Shown here: positions 7,648 to 15,600 of the stretch, in pieces | Position numbering within the stretch: the first letter of the stretch is position 1 | Layout of the letters: the number at the start of each line of letters is the position of its first letter | Source: JBMYQA01 sp049600855 | GTDB lineage: Bacteria; Bacteroidota; Bacteroidia; Cytophagales; Flammeovirgaceae | NCBI GenBank assembly: GCA_049600855.1 | Contig: JBMYQA010000114.1 | Location: 1-17,223 of the forward strand | Reading direction: 5' to 3' | Length of the DNA stretch: 17,223 nucleotides | Translations under genes and position numbers: made by a program | The notes under the pieces: generated by a model | Databases searched by the model: none | What the model saw: only the letters and a program-made list of their open reading frames with translations | What the model was told of the DNA's origin: nothing

Positions 7648-8163
7648 TTAGTGAGTTGCTTTTACTATTGATTGAGCGACTTGAGGTAAGTTGGTATTGC
7701 CATCTTGGTATTTAAAATGGAAGACCATCTTGCTGACTTTCCACGATTTACCCGATGGAACGAGTTCAAATTCATAACTTCCTACTACTGTCCATACATT
7801 CCCTGCCTCGTGTGGCAAATAATGCGTAGCTGTTCCATAACAAAATACCTGATATTGATTCCCTTGCTGCTTGATTTGGAAATTACCTAACTGATGATGG
7901 GTATGCTCAAAACCAGGAAGAAGTCCTTTCCAAGCAGTAGTGATTTGTTGCGGACTAAGTGTTGCTGGTTCTCCGCCTGCCATAGAGGTATAATCCAACA
8001 GTACTTCGGTATGGAAAAGACTTTCTACGGTGTTCCAATCTTGTTGGTCAGTGGCAATAAATAGCTGACTAACCGTCTGTTGAATTCGATTTTCCATAGG
8101 TTGTGCTTTGAGTGTAAAACCATAAATAACAAGAAAAATGAATAGGTATATTGACCGTTTCAT
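7648..8163 (-). CDS. Secreted NTF2-fold (SnoaL-like) protein
   Basis: A 171-residue protein with a signal peptide (residues 1-20, cleaved after LKA) followed by a single NTF2/SnoaL-type cone-shaped domain. Visible traits are a helical start (ENRIQQTVSQLFIATDQQDW), a LLDYTSMAGGEP loop (55-66), GFEHTHHQLGNF (84-95), and the closing strands ATHYLP and FELVPSGKSWKVSKMVFHFKY. The pattern resembles the SnoaL_4/scytalone-dehydratase branch, whose members use buried His and Asp residues; D57, H87, H89, H90, H114 and H149 are candidates. The function is unknown: a small-molecule binder, isomerase or dehydratase is possible. It is translated 13 bp before the lipoprotein hydrolase, suggesting the two act on the same extracytoplasmic compound. 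Confidence 0.75.
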   Translation of the reverse strand: MKRSIYLFIFLVIYGFTLKAQPMENRIQQTVSQLFIATDQQDWNTVESLFHTEVLLDYTSMAGGEPATLSPQQITTAWKGLLPGFEHTHHQLGNFQIKQQGNQYQVFCYGTATHYLPHEAGNVWTVVGSYEFELVPSGKSWKVSKMVFHFKYQDGNTNLPQVAQSIVKATH

Positions 8164-8185
8164 AGCTTTTGAATTGATGATAGTA

Positions 8186-8193
8186 CAAAGCTA
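8186..8193 (-). promoter_or_regulatory. Candidate -7 box (TAGCTTTG) for the SnoaL-like/hydrolase genes
   Basis: Read on the minus strand, TAGCTTTG fits the TAnnTTTG consensus and lies 22 bp before the ATG at 8163. It sits in the 87-bp gap between the AraC-type gene and the SnoaL-like gene. The same TAGCTTTG word recurs at 8246-8253, so it may instead be part of a regulator site. Confidence 0.45.
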
Positions 8194-8219
8194 TGGGAAC
8201 AAGGTCTGAATGGATTTAC

Positions 8220-8261
8220 AATTTCAAAGCGATGAGTTCGAATTTCAAAGCTATGCTTGCT
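8220..8261 (-). promoter_or_regulatory. Tandem 21-bp direct repeat, candidate AraC-type operator
   Basis: On the plus strand, AATTTCAAAGCGATG (8220-8234) and AATTTCAAAGCTATG (8241-8255) match at 14 of 15 positions with a 21-bp period, two DNA turns. A third partial copy, CAAAGCTATG, lies at 8186-8195 over the candidate -7 box. The repeat overlaps the stop codon of the AraC-type gene and lies upstream of the SnoaL-like gene. Two same-direction half-sites about 21 bp apart are the known layout for AraC-family activators; binding here is inference. Confidence 0.5.
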
Positions 8262-9159
8262 CGCGGTACGCTAATGGGGTTTGATTCACGTGTTTTTTGA
8301 AAAAAGCGTTAAAACGATTGGGTGATTCGAAGTGGAGCTGGTAAGCAATCTCTTTCACACTGAGTGAAGTTTGTAACAGGTAAGATTTTGCTTTATAGAT
8401 GATGTGCTCATGAATGTGCTGCAAGGCCGTTTTTCCCGTTACCTTTTTTACTGTAGCGTTGAGGTAGTTGGGGTGGATGTGCAATTGTGCTGCATAAGAT
8501 TTTGTGCTATGTGGGTTCATGCTTGGGTGACTGCGTTGTTCGCTAAAACTCACTTCAATCATAGAACGGAAACGACTAAACAAGCGAACGTTTGAATTCC
8601 GAATCTCAGCTGCTACATGTGCGTCAAGCCCCAGTTTGCGATAGCACCGTTTAATTTGGAGTAGCATGAGGTAAACTTGTGCCTCAATAAACTGGAAAGC
8701 ATCTTCCTGATTGCCATAATACTCTGAAGCAATTTGCTCAAATAGGGTATGAAAAAATTGGAGCTCTTGATGATTCACTCCAAAAGGCATGGTTTTGTCA
8801 ATCGTTAAGAAAGGGAAGTCGATGATGAGGTTTTGAAGTAATTTAGATTGAGCCACAAAATCAGAGGAAAACATGAGGTAGTAGCCTTCCCAATCGGGCA
8901 TGATGTCCCAAGAAATGATTTGGAAAGGTGAGTTGAAGAAAATCTCTTGATGGTGTTCTGATTCAAAGTTTCCTGTGGTGGCAATGCCCGCGCCTTTTTT
9001 GCGAATGGCAATGGCATAAAACTCATGCTGAAAAGCAGGCATTTTTTGCACGACACTAGCCATATTATCCTTGAAATTTCGAATATCGAAATGCGGATGC
9101 ATGGGCGGACGAATATTAATGGCTTGGCAATAATCTGCTATGTGCTGAAAATACTTCAA
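8251..9159 (-). CDS. AraC-family transcriptional regulator
   Basis: A 302-residue transcription factor. The N-terminal part (about 20-170) is a sensor domain with the HPHFDIRNF and HEFYAIAI pattern seen in many Bacteroidota AraC-type proteins. The C-terminal part (about 220-300) carries the double helix-turn-helix; its second helix pair ends with SVKEIAYQLHFESPNRFNAFFKKH and TPLAYRE. The start is TTG at 9157-9159, overlapping the stop of the acetyltransferase gene as TTGA. The first ATG is only at residue 20, and the TTG start restores an N-terminus (KYFQHIADYCQAINI) that fits the family, so TTG is preferred. Translational coupling to the upstream gene is likely. It probably controls the two genes downstream through the direct repeats at 8220-8261. 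Confidence 0.9.
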   Translation of the reverse strand: MKYFQHIADYCQAINIRPPMHPHFDIRNFKDNMASVVQKMPAFQHEFYAIAIRKKGAGIATTGNFESEHHQEIFFNSPFQIISWDIMPDWEGYYLMFSSDFVAQSKLLQNLIIDFPFLTIDKTMPFGVNHQELQFFHTLFEQIASEYYGNQEDAFQFIEAQVYLMLLQIKRCYRKLGLDAHVAAEIRNSNVRLFSRFRSMIEVSFSEQRSHPSMNPHSTKSYAAQLHIHPNYLNATVKKVTGKTALQHIHEHIIYKAKSYLLQTSLSVKEIAYQLHFESPNRFNAFFKKHVNQTPLAYREQA

Positions 9160-9923
9160 TGCGACTGTTGCGGTAGATGGATTCCAAAATGTTTTGATAA
9201 AGCTTGGTAGAACGCAAGTTCATCAGGTAAAGGAATTTCTTTTTTCTCACCTCGAGTAGTGATGGTGAGTTTATCCTTACTCAATGAAGTTCTACCATCT
9301 ATTCTTGCTAAGCTACAAATATAATTTTTAGTAAAGTGCGAATCGGGTGAGGTTTGTTGGTAATGGCACATGGCAGCATAATCGCTAAACGCTCTAGCCG
9401 TTTTCGTGAAAATGTAAGAAGGAGTCCATGCTTCATTTTCTAATTTACTCACGCGCAGATGGGTGTCATTGTGTTGCTCGATTCGAAAATACCCCATTTC
9501 ATCTTTTTGAATCTCATCTAACTGGATACGCAAAGGCTGAAACGTGAACGCTCCAAAACCCACATCTACTAAATATTCTTGATGATTTACGTTAGCTATA
9601 ATGGCAAGGTGATCAAATTCGGGGCCGTAGCCTTTTTCTGGGGAAAATACACGTGCGGCTATTCGCTTCACTTCGAATCCTAATGTTTGTAATAACTCGA
9701 AAAATAATCCATTTAATTCATAACAGAAACCTCCTCTTTTGCTGAAAAGTACTTTTTGTGCAATTCGATCAAGATCTAAGGTAATGGTGGTATGATGATG
9801 AATATCCAAGTTTTCGAACGGAATATGAAGTAAATGGTGTTTTTGTAATGCTTTGAGAACGGCTAAACTAGGCGTTAAAGCACCTTGATAATGGATTCGA
9901 TTTAGGTATTGTTGGATGTTCAT
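9156..9923 (-). CDS. nat: Arylamine N-acetyltransferase
   Basis: A 255-residue cytosolic enzyme that transfers an acyl group, usually acetyl from acetyl-CoA, to arylamines, arylhydroxylamines or hydrazines. The Cys-His-Asp triad is complete: C67 in RGGFCYELN, H105 in FDHLAI, and D120 in YLVDVGFGA. Other family marks are the PFENLD motif (35-40) and SPDSHFTKN (192-200). The length is a little short of the usual 260-280. It is the first gene of the minus-strand cluster and its stop overlaps the TTG start of the AraC-type regulator, pointing to a shared transcript. Family members act in xenobiotic detoxification or in specialised biosynthesis; which applies here cannot be decided. No clear promoter box is seen in 9924-10068. 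Confidence 0.95.
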   Translation of the reverse strand: MNIQQYLNRIHYQGALTPSLAVLKALQKHHLLHIPFENLDIHHHTTITLDLDRIAQKVLFSKRGGFCYELNGLFFELLQTLGFEVKRIAARVFSPEKGYGPEFDHLAIIANVNHQEYLVDVGFGAFTFQPLRIQLDEIQKDEMGYFRIEQHNDTHLRVSKLENEAWTPSYIFTKTARAFSDYAAMCHYQQTSPDSHFTKNYICSLARIDGRTSLSKDKLTITTRGEKKEIPLPDELAFYQALSKHFGIHLPQQSH

Positions 9924-9995
9924 GAATATAACTGTTGGGGAGTAGTTATTTCTCGTAAAGTAGTATGGGATTCATTAACAAGCAAATGAAAATTA

Positions 9996-10007
9996 GTGTT
10001 ACAACAC
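9996..10007. promoter_or_regulatory. Short palindrome between divergent nat and LytS-type genes
   Basis: GTGTTACAACAC is self-complementary at 10 of 12 positions and lies roughly midway between the two divergent starts. It matches the 5705-5716 palindrome at 10 of 12 bases. A dimeric regulator site is possible; chance is not excluded. Confidence 0.25.
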
Positions 10008-10068
10008 AATGAGTACTAAGTATCCCATAAATTTTTCGTAATTTCAAGAAAAGGTCACTTTTATACTC

Positions 10069-11148
10069 TTGCCTAATCGCTATTCATATCGTTTTTTACT
10101 TGGAAATGTGCTGTTTTGGTTAGCCATAACACTCATTTCTGCTACCATTCTTTATGTGTTTTTTGGAGCCAATTACGATGGAACTTGGTTCAACTTCTTT
10201 TTTCGTCAATTACCCATTTGGTTGGTATGGATGCTCATTACACCAATAATCTTTTGGACCATCAAAAACAGGAAGCCAAGATCAATACATTGGTTGGAGA
10301 TCGTCATTAGACATGTGTTGTTGGTTGCGTTTATGACACTTTGCTTTCAGATCATGTACAATGCGTTCGATTGGTTTTATGGAGATAAATCCTTTTCCTT
10401 AAAACAGTTATTAACGAATAGCAATCGGAATTTTGTACTCAACTTCATGATGCACCTGTTAATTTACCTATTGGTTATTACAGTAGCTTACGGCTTTGAC
10501 TGGTATTTAGCGTTGAAAAAATCTCAGGTAGAGAAAGCAGCGGTAGAGAAACAATTGATTCAAGCACAATTGGATGCATTAAATATGCAGTTGCGCCCTC
10601 ATTTTTTATTCAATGCGCTGAATACCATTGCTTCATTGGTGCGTAAACAGGAAAATGTGAAAGCTGTTCAGGCCATTTCAGATTTGGGTGATTTGTTGAG
10701 ACAATCCTTAAAGCAACAAAAAGGCTTCTTGATTTCTTTGGAAGAAGAACTGATGTTTATTGACAAGTACTTGGAAATTGAATGCCTCAGGCATCAAGAT
10801 CGCTTGACTTACCAACGAGAAGTCAGTAACGAGAGCTTAGTTTGCCAAGTTCCTGCATTCATTTTACAACCATTGGTGGAGAATGCATTAATTCATGGCA
10901 TTGCCCAAACCGAAAAAAATGGCGTAATTTTAGTCAAAACGCATTGCCTTAACGGTACACTACAGGTAGAAATTACAGATAATGGAATTGGTTTGCCGCG
11001 CCATTTTAGTATCAAAGAAAGTGGTATTGGCTTATCAAATGTAGTGGAGCGCTTGCGTTATATCTATGGAGATCAATTTGATCTAAACTTACAAGCAAGC
11101 GAAGAAGGAGGAACACGAGTTACCTTATCAATACCTAGAAGCCATTGA
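10069..11148 (+). CDS. LytS-type sensor histidine kinase
   Basis: A 359-residue inner-membrane histidine kinase of the His_kinase (PF06580)/LytS-YehU class. Four hydrophobic segments lie near 10-33, 46-64, 78-98 and 123-145. A short coiled coil (150-172) leads to the phosphoacceptor block QLRPHFLFNALN with H178. The ATPase domain follows with N-box LVENALIHG (N272), G1 DNGIGLP (304-310) and GIGLSNVVERL (319-329). There is no large periplasmic domain, so the signal is probably sensed in or near the membrane. The reading frame opens at 10042 after a stop and holds no ATG before residue 55, so TTG at 10069 is the likely start. The response regulator gene overlaps or follows immediately, so the two form a complete two-component pair. 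Confidence 0.93.
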   Translation: MPNRYSYRFLLGNVLFWLAITLISATILYVFFGANYDGTWFNFFFRQLPIWLVWMLITPIIFWTIKNRKPRSIHWLEIVIRHVLLVAFMTLCFQIMYNAFDWFYGDKSFSLKQLLTNSNRNFVLNFMMHLLIYLLVITVAYGFDWYLALKKSQVEKAAVEKQLIQAQLDALNMQLRPHFLFNALNTIASLVRKQENVKAVQAISDLGDLLRQSLKQQKGFLISLEEELMFIDKYLEIECLRHQDRLTYQREVSNESLVCQVPAFILQPLVENALIHGIAQTEKNGVILVKTHCLNGTLQVEITDNGIGLPRHFSIKESGIGLSNVVERLRYIYGDQFDLNLQASEEGGTRVTLSIPRSH

Positions 11149-11153
11149 ATAAT

Positions 11154-11915
11154 ATGACTAAGAAAATCCAAGCAGTAGTGGTTGATGATGAGCCTTTGGC
11201 TAGAGATTCTGTTTGTCTATTGTTGGATAAACAACCTGATATTGAAGTGGTTGCTTCATTGGGAAATGGTAAAGAGGCAATTACTTTTTTACATCAACAC
11301 GAAGTAAAGTTATTGTTTCTTGATATTCAAATGCCACAAATGAGTGGTTTTGAGGTATTGGCCAATCTTCCCGTAGATCGACTCCCACACACCATATTTA
11401 TTACCGCCTACGATCAGTTTGCCCTAAAAGCCTTTGAAGTCAATGCAATTGATTATTTGTTAAAGCCTTATTCTGATCAACGTTTTTACAAAGCGGTAGA
11501 TCGAGCAAAAACATGGATTTATGATCATGAAAATCAAACAAATGTACCAGATTTAATCAATCATTATTTGATCAATCAACAGTTCCCCAAACGCTTGGCT
11601 GTTAAAGAGCGCGATCAAGTCATTATTTTAAAAACGGAAGAGATTCAATGGTTTAAAGGCGCAGGGGCTTATGTGGAGGTAGGAACTGCCCATCGAAACT
11701 ATTTGATTTACGATTCACTGAAACAATTAGAAGTATTGCTGAATCCTGGTGACTTTATTCGTATTCATAAATCTACCATTATCAATGCCAATTACATTCA
11801 AAAGCTAGAGCCTTATTTTAATGGAGAATATTTTATTACACTGTTTTCTGGCGTACAATTTAAACTTAGCAGAAATTATAAAGACCGTCTAAAACATATT
11901 GCTCATGGCTTTTAA
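11154..11915 (+). CDS. LytTR-family response regulator
   Basis: A 253-residue DNA-binding response regulator, partner of the preceding kinase. The receiver domain (about 5-117) has the acidic pair D11/D12, phosphoacceptor D57 in LFLDIQMPQMSG, T84 and K104. The LytTR domain (about 145-250) includes the WFKGAGAYVEV and FIRIHKSTIINANYI motifs that contact DNA. ATG at 11154 is preferred: it starts right before KKIQAVVVDDEP and lies 5 bp after the kinase stop. A TTG at 11145, overlapping that stop as TTGA, would add three residues and cannot be excluded. LytTR proteins bind direct repeats near promoters; no target site is evident in the window. No terminator is seen between 11915 and the yceI-type gene. 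Confidence 0.93.
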   Translation: MTKKIQAVVVDDEPLARDSVCLLLDKQPDIEVVASLGNGKEAITFLHQHEVKLLFLDIQMPQMSGFEVLANLPVDRLPHTIFITAYDQFALKAFEVNAIDYLLKPYSDQRFYKAVDRAKTWIYDHENQTNVPDLINHYLINQQFPKRLAVKERDQVIILKTEEIQWFKGAGAYVEVGTAHRNYLIYDSLKQLEVLLNPGDFIRIHKSTIINANYIQKLEPYFNGEYFITLFSGVQFKLSRNYKDRLKHIAHGF

Positions 11916-12022
11916 GCTGTTAGCCCTGCTTACTCCATTTCAACTCATTACTTCATCACACGCTTGATGAAATCATAGCCACGACTCATGAAAAAACACT
12001 TCTTGGAAGCAACGGCGCAAGG

Positions 12023-12061
12023 TAAATTTACGAGTGTGCAATTCAACATATCGTAAATTTA
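12023..12061. promoter_or_regulatory. Perfect 10-bp inverted repeat upstream of the YceI-family gene
   Basis: TAAATTTACG (12023-12032) and CGTAAATTTA (12052-12061) are exact complements with a 19-bp spacer. The pair ends 11 bp before the ATG at 12073. It could be an operator or a 5'-leader hairpin. No T run follows, so it is not a terminator. Confidence 0.4.
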
Positions 12062-12072
12062 ATTGGAATATT

Positions 12073-12672
12073 ATGAAGTTAATTCAATACACAGTCATCG
12101 CTTTTTTCATATTGTTGGTATTGGGTTTTGGCATCAACGACACCAAAGAATATGAATTAGATGTACATCATACCTTTGTCACCTTTCAAGTCGAACGTTT
12201 TATGGTGGGCGAAGTAACGGGGCGTTTCAACGAGCTAACTGGAAAAATATCCTATGATGGCAACCATCTTAAAAGCTTGAAAGCCGATGTCACCATCAAA
12301 ACGAAAAGTATTGATACTGGAATGGAAATTCGCGATGGGCACTTAAAAAGTAACACTTGGTTAGATGCAGAACAGTATCCTGAAATGAAGTTGATGACCA
12401 AGGAGGTGTTTCAAAAGGAGGGCAAAAATTATGTGAAAGCGGATTTGACCATTCATGGTGTAACCCAAGAAGTAGAAATTCCATTTACGCTCAAAGGGCC
12501 ATTCAAAGACCCAACAGGAGCAGAAACGATCGGCATTCAAGCAGCGTTAACCATTAATCGGCAGGATTATGGGATTTCATTTAGTAAAACCATGGGAAAT
12601 GGGGAGTTATTCATCGGCAATGAGGTGAAAATAGGCATTAAGGCTTTAGCTATTTTACCCCGAAACAAGTAA
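12073..12672 (+). CDS. YceI-family periplasmic lipid-binding protein
   Basis: A 199-residue member of the YceI family, lipocalin-like barrels that bind isoprenoid or other long-chain lipids. Residues 1-20 form a signal peptide, so the protein is periplasmic. Family marks are a first strand YELDVHHTFVTFQVERF, the SIDTGMEIRDGHLKSNTWLDAEQYPEM signature (79-105), LTIHGVTQEVEIPF (125-138) and INRQDYGI (161-168). ATG at 12073 is chosen over the GTG at 12034 because it begins directly at the signal peptide; the earlier start would put 13 non-family residues in front. It ends one base before the stop of the convergent sensor kinase, with no terminator between them. Confidence 0.93.
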   Translation: MKLIQYTVIAFFILLVLGFGINDTKEYELDVHHTFVTFQVERFMVGEVTGRFNELTGKISYDGNHLKSLKADVTIKTKSIDTGMEIRDGHLKSNTWLDAEQYPEMKLMTKEVFQKEGKNYVKADLTIHGVTQEVEIPFTLKGPFKDPTGAETIGIQAALTINRQDYGISFSKTMGNGELFIGNEVKIGIKALAILPRNK

Positions 12673-12673
12673 A

Positions 12674-15600
12674 TCAGTCCATAGGAAGTTTTACAATAAA
12701 AGTGGTGCCCTTACCAACTTCGCTTTCGAAGGTGATGGTACCATTGTGTTTTTCAATGATCTGTTGAACAATACTTAAGCCCAAACCCGTGCCTTCACCA
12801 GTAGGTTTTGTGGTGAAAAAAGGCTCAAAAATTTGATCGCGATCTTGTTCTGGAATTCCTTTACCTGTATCAGAAATATGAATAATAGCTTGTTGGTTTT
12901 CTTGACTCAACTGAATTCCCAATTCGCCTTGAAACTCCATAGCTTGTAAGCTATTGTAGATTAAATTTACCCATACCTGATTCAATTCATCTGGATAACA
13001 ATAAATGGGAGGCAGTGCTTGAATATTTTTAGTAATATTGATGCCTTGCTTGAGGTAATTATTATATAAAATAAGTGCTGTTTCTAAGCCATCTTGAATT
13101 AAAGCTTCTGTTTTTTGGGCTTTCTGATCAAAGCGAGCGTAATTTTTTAACGCATATACCACCTTAGAAGCTTTGTCGGTAGCCAGCTGAATAATGGAGA
13201 TGCCCGATTGAATTTTAGTTAATTGTTCTACTGCCGCAATCATCTTATCGGCAAGTTCATGCCTGAGTAAAGGAAGAAATTCCTCAACTTCATCTCGAAT
13301 GCCAGCCGTAATCAGTTGTTGAACAAAATGACGCGAATGGGGTAAATCCAACGCTTCTAATTGAGTAGTTAAGTGCTTTCGGACATTTCTTACTTCTTTA
13401 GAACTGAGTTTTTCAGCTTTCAATCCTTTATCTAATAGCTTGAAAAAGAGTAATTGTTCAGGTTGATCGAGCAAATTCATGAAGCTCATAAAGTGTGGAA
13501 AGGCAGAAGATAAGGCAAGGGAAATGGTACCAATGGAGGATTTGATGGCACCTAGTGGCGTATTTACTTCGTGTGCAACGCTTGCAACTAATTCACCTAA
13601 TGCAGCAAGCTTCTCAGAGGCAATTAATTGATTTTGCGTACGCTTTAACTCTTCATGTGCCTCTTCGATTTCAAGACGTGCATCCTTCTCACGTTCTACA
13701 GATTCTTCTAAGTATTTCGTCAGCAATTGTAAGTTCTCATTACTGATTAATAATTCTTCGGAATGTTGCCTGAGTTGTTCTTCCGATTCCATGAGCTTCT
13801 TTTCCCGTTCCTCTAATGTTTCATAAGCCGTTTCGAGCTCGCGTAAATTATCTTTTTCCTTCACTAAAGCATATTCCAATTGCTCTTTGGTTGCTGCCAA
13901 ATTTTCATTAATAGTAGTGAGTTCATCACGCGATTGAGCCAATTCTTCATTTTGCATGGCAATTTCATTGGTGCGCTTCACCACCATGCGCTCTAAAGCC
14001 TGTTTTTGGAGTTTAATTCTACGCAGCCTGAGCTTATAAAATGTGGCAAACAGGCCAAGAACTAGCAAAGCGATGAATATGAAAAACCAAGGAGTCAGCC
14101 AAAAAGGAGCCTTCACTTGAATAAAAAGCGTAGCTTCTTGCTTACTCCAATAGCCATCATTATTGCTGGCTTTGAGTTTAAATGTGTAATTTCCAGGAGA
14201 TAAGCTGGTATACGTTACCGAATGACGATCCTTTTCGGCAACGATCCAATTCGGATCAAAACCAACCAATTGATATTTGAAGCGATTTTTCTTCAAATCC
14301 GCATAATGCATGGCTGAAAATTCGATGGTGAGCACATTTTGAGCATATTCCAAAATCAAGGTATCCAGGTAAGGACTAGATGATTTAAGGGTGAACATGC
14401 TATCGTTGGATTGATTTCGGATAGGAATTGCTTGGTGGAAAAGCTTAATATTTGTGATGGCTGGCAGGGCAGGGGTGAGGTTGTCTTTCAAACTGTCAGG
14501 ATAGAAGGCATTGAGTCCTTTAATTCCTCCAAAAAATAACTCTCCATCTTTCGCTTTTGCGTATGCTCCAGTATTAAACTCATAGTCTTGGAGGCCATCT
14601 CTAATATTATAATTTCTGAATTTACCTGTTTCAGGATTGAAGTTAGACAAACCACGATTCGTGCTAATCCACAAGCGATTTTGCTGGTCACCCAAGATGC
14701 TGTAGATAAAGTTATTGGGCAATCCATCTGCAGTGGTGAAGGTTTTGAAGCTTCCTGTAGAACTATCCGTCAATAAATTTAAGCCAAGTCCAGCAGTGCC
14801 CACCCAAATGCGCTGTTGCTCATCTTGCCAAATGGTTTTAATAAAATTACTGCTCAGTGTGGGATATTGCTCTTTGGTGAAGGTCTGAAATGTTCCTGTA
14901 GTAAGATCAAAACAATTGATGCCTTGCCAAGTGCCAATCCAAATGCGCTGACCATCTTGGGTAAATAAAGCGGTAATTCGGTTTGAGCTTATTCCATCTG
15001 CCGACTCATCAAATTGCGTCCATTGATTGGTTTTCGGGTCAAATCGGAATAAGCCATTGAGATTGGTACCTACCCATAAAATTCCATTTTTATCTTCAAG
15101 CAGCGTGCGAATGTCTAAGCCGTTTAGTACTTGTCCTTGCTTATTTTTTAAGGGAATTCGCCTGATTTTAGTTGTAGCAAAATCTAAGACATTTAAGCCC
15201 GCATCACCAGTACCAATCCAGAGTTTCTGTTGAGCGGAAAGCGCTAAAGATCGGATTACATTGCTGCTTAAACCTGTATTGGGAGAAGTACTCGCTTGAT
15301 AAACGGTTACTTCTTTGGTGATGGGATGAATGCGATTCAAGCCTTTATTGGTGCCCACCCAAATTTGGCCTGTGGTATCCTTTACGACCGAACGGATAAT
15401 CTGATCGGAGAGTGAAAACCGTTTTTGAGGAATCACTGTGTACAACTCAAAACGATTGCAGGAAACATCGTATTTATTCACACCTCCAAAATAAGTGCCT
15501 ATCCAGATGGTATTGGTATGATCTTCAAAGATGGACGAAATGCGATCGTTGTTCAGCGAAAAACGTACGCCATTTGCTGCGTAATGATTAGAAAATCGGA

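Noticed and set aside
11952..11969. Small hairpin (TCATCA ... TGATGA) after the response regulator as a terminator
   Set aside because: The stem is only six bases and no T run follows it.
12034..12072. GTG start extending the YceI-family protein by 13 residues
   Set aside because: The extension precedes a clear signal peptide and overlaps an inverted repeat; ATG 12073 is a better start.
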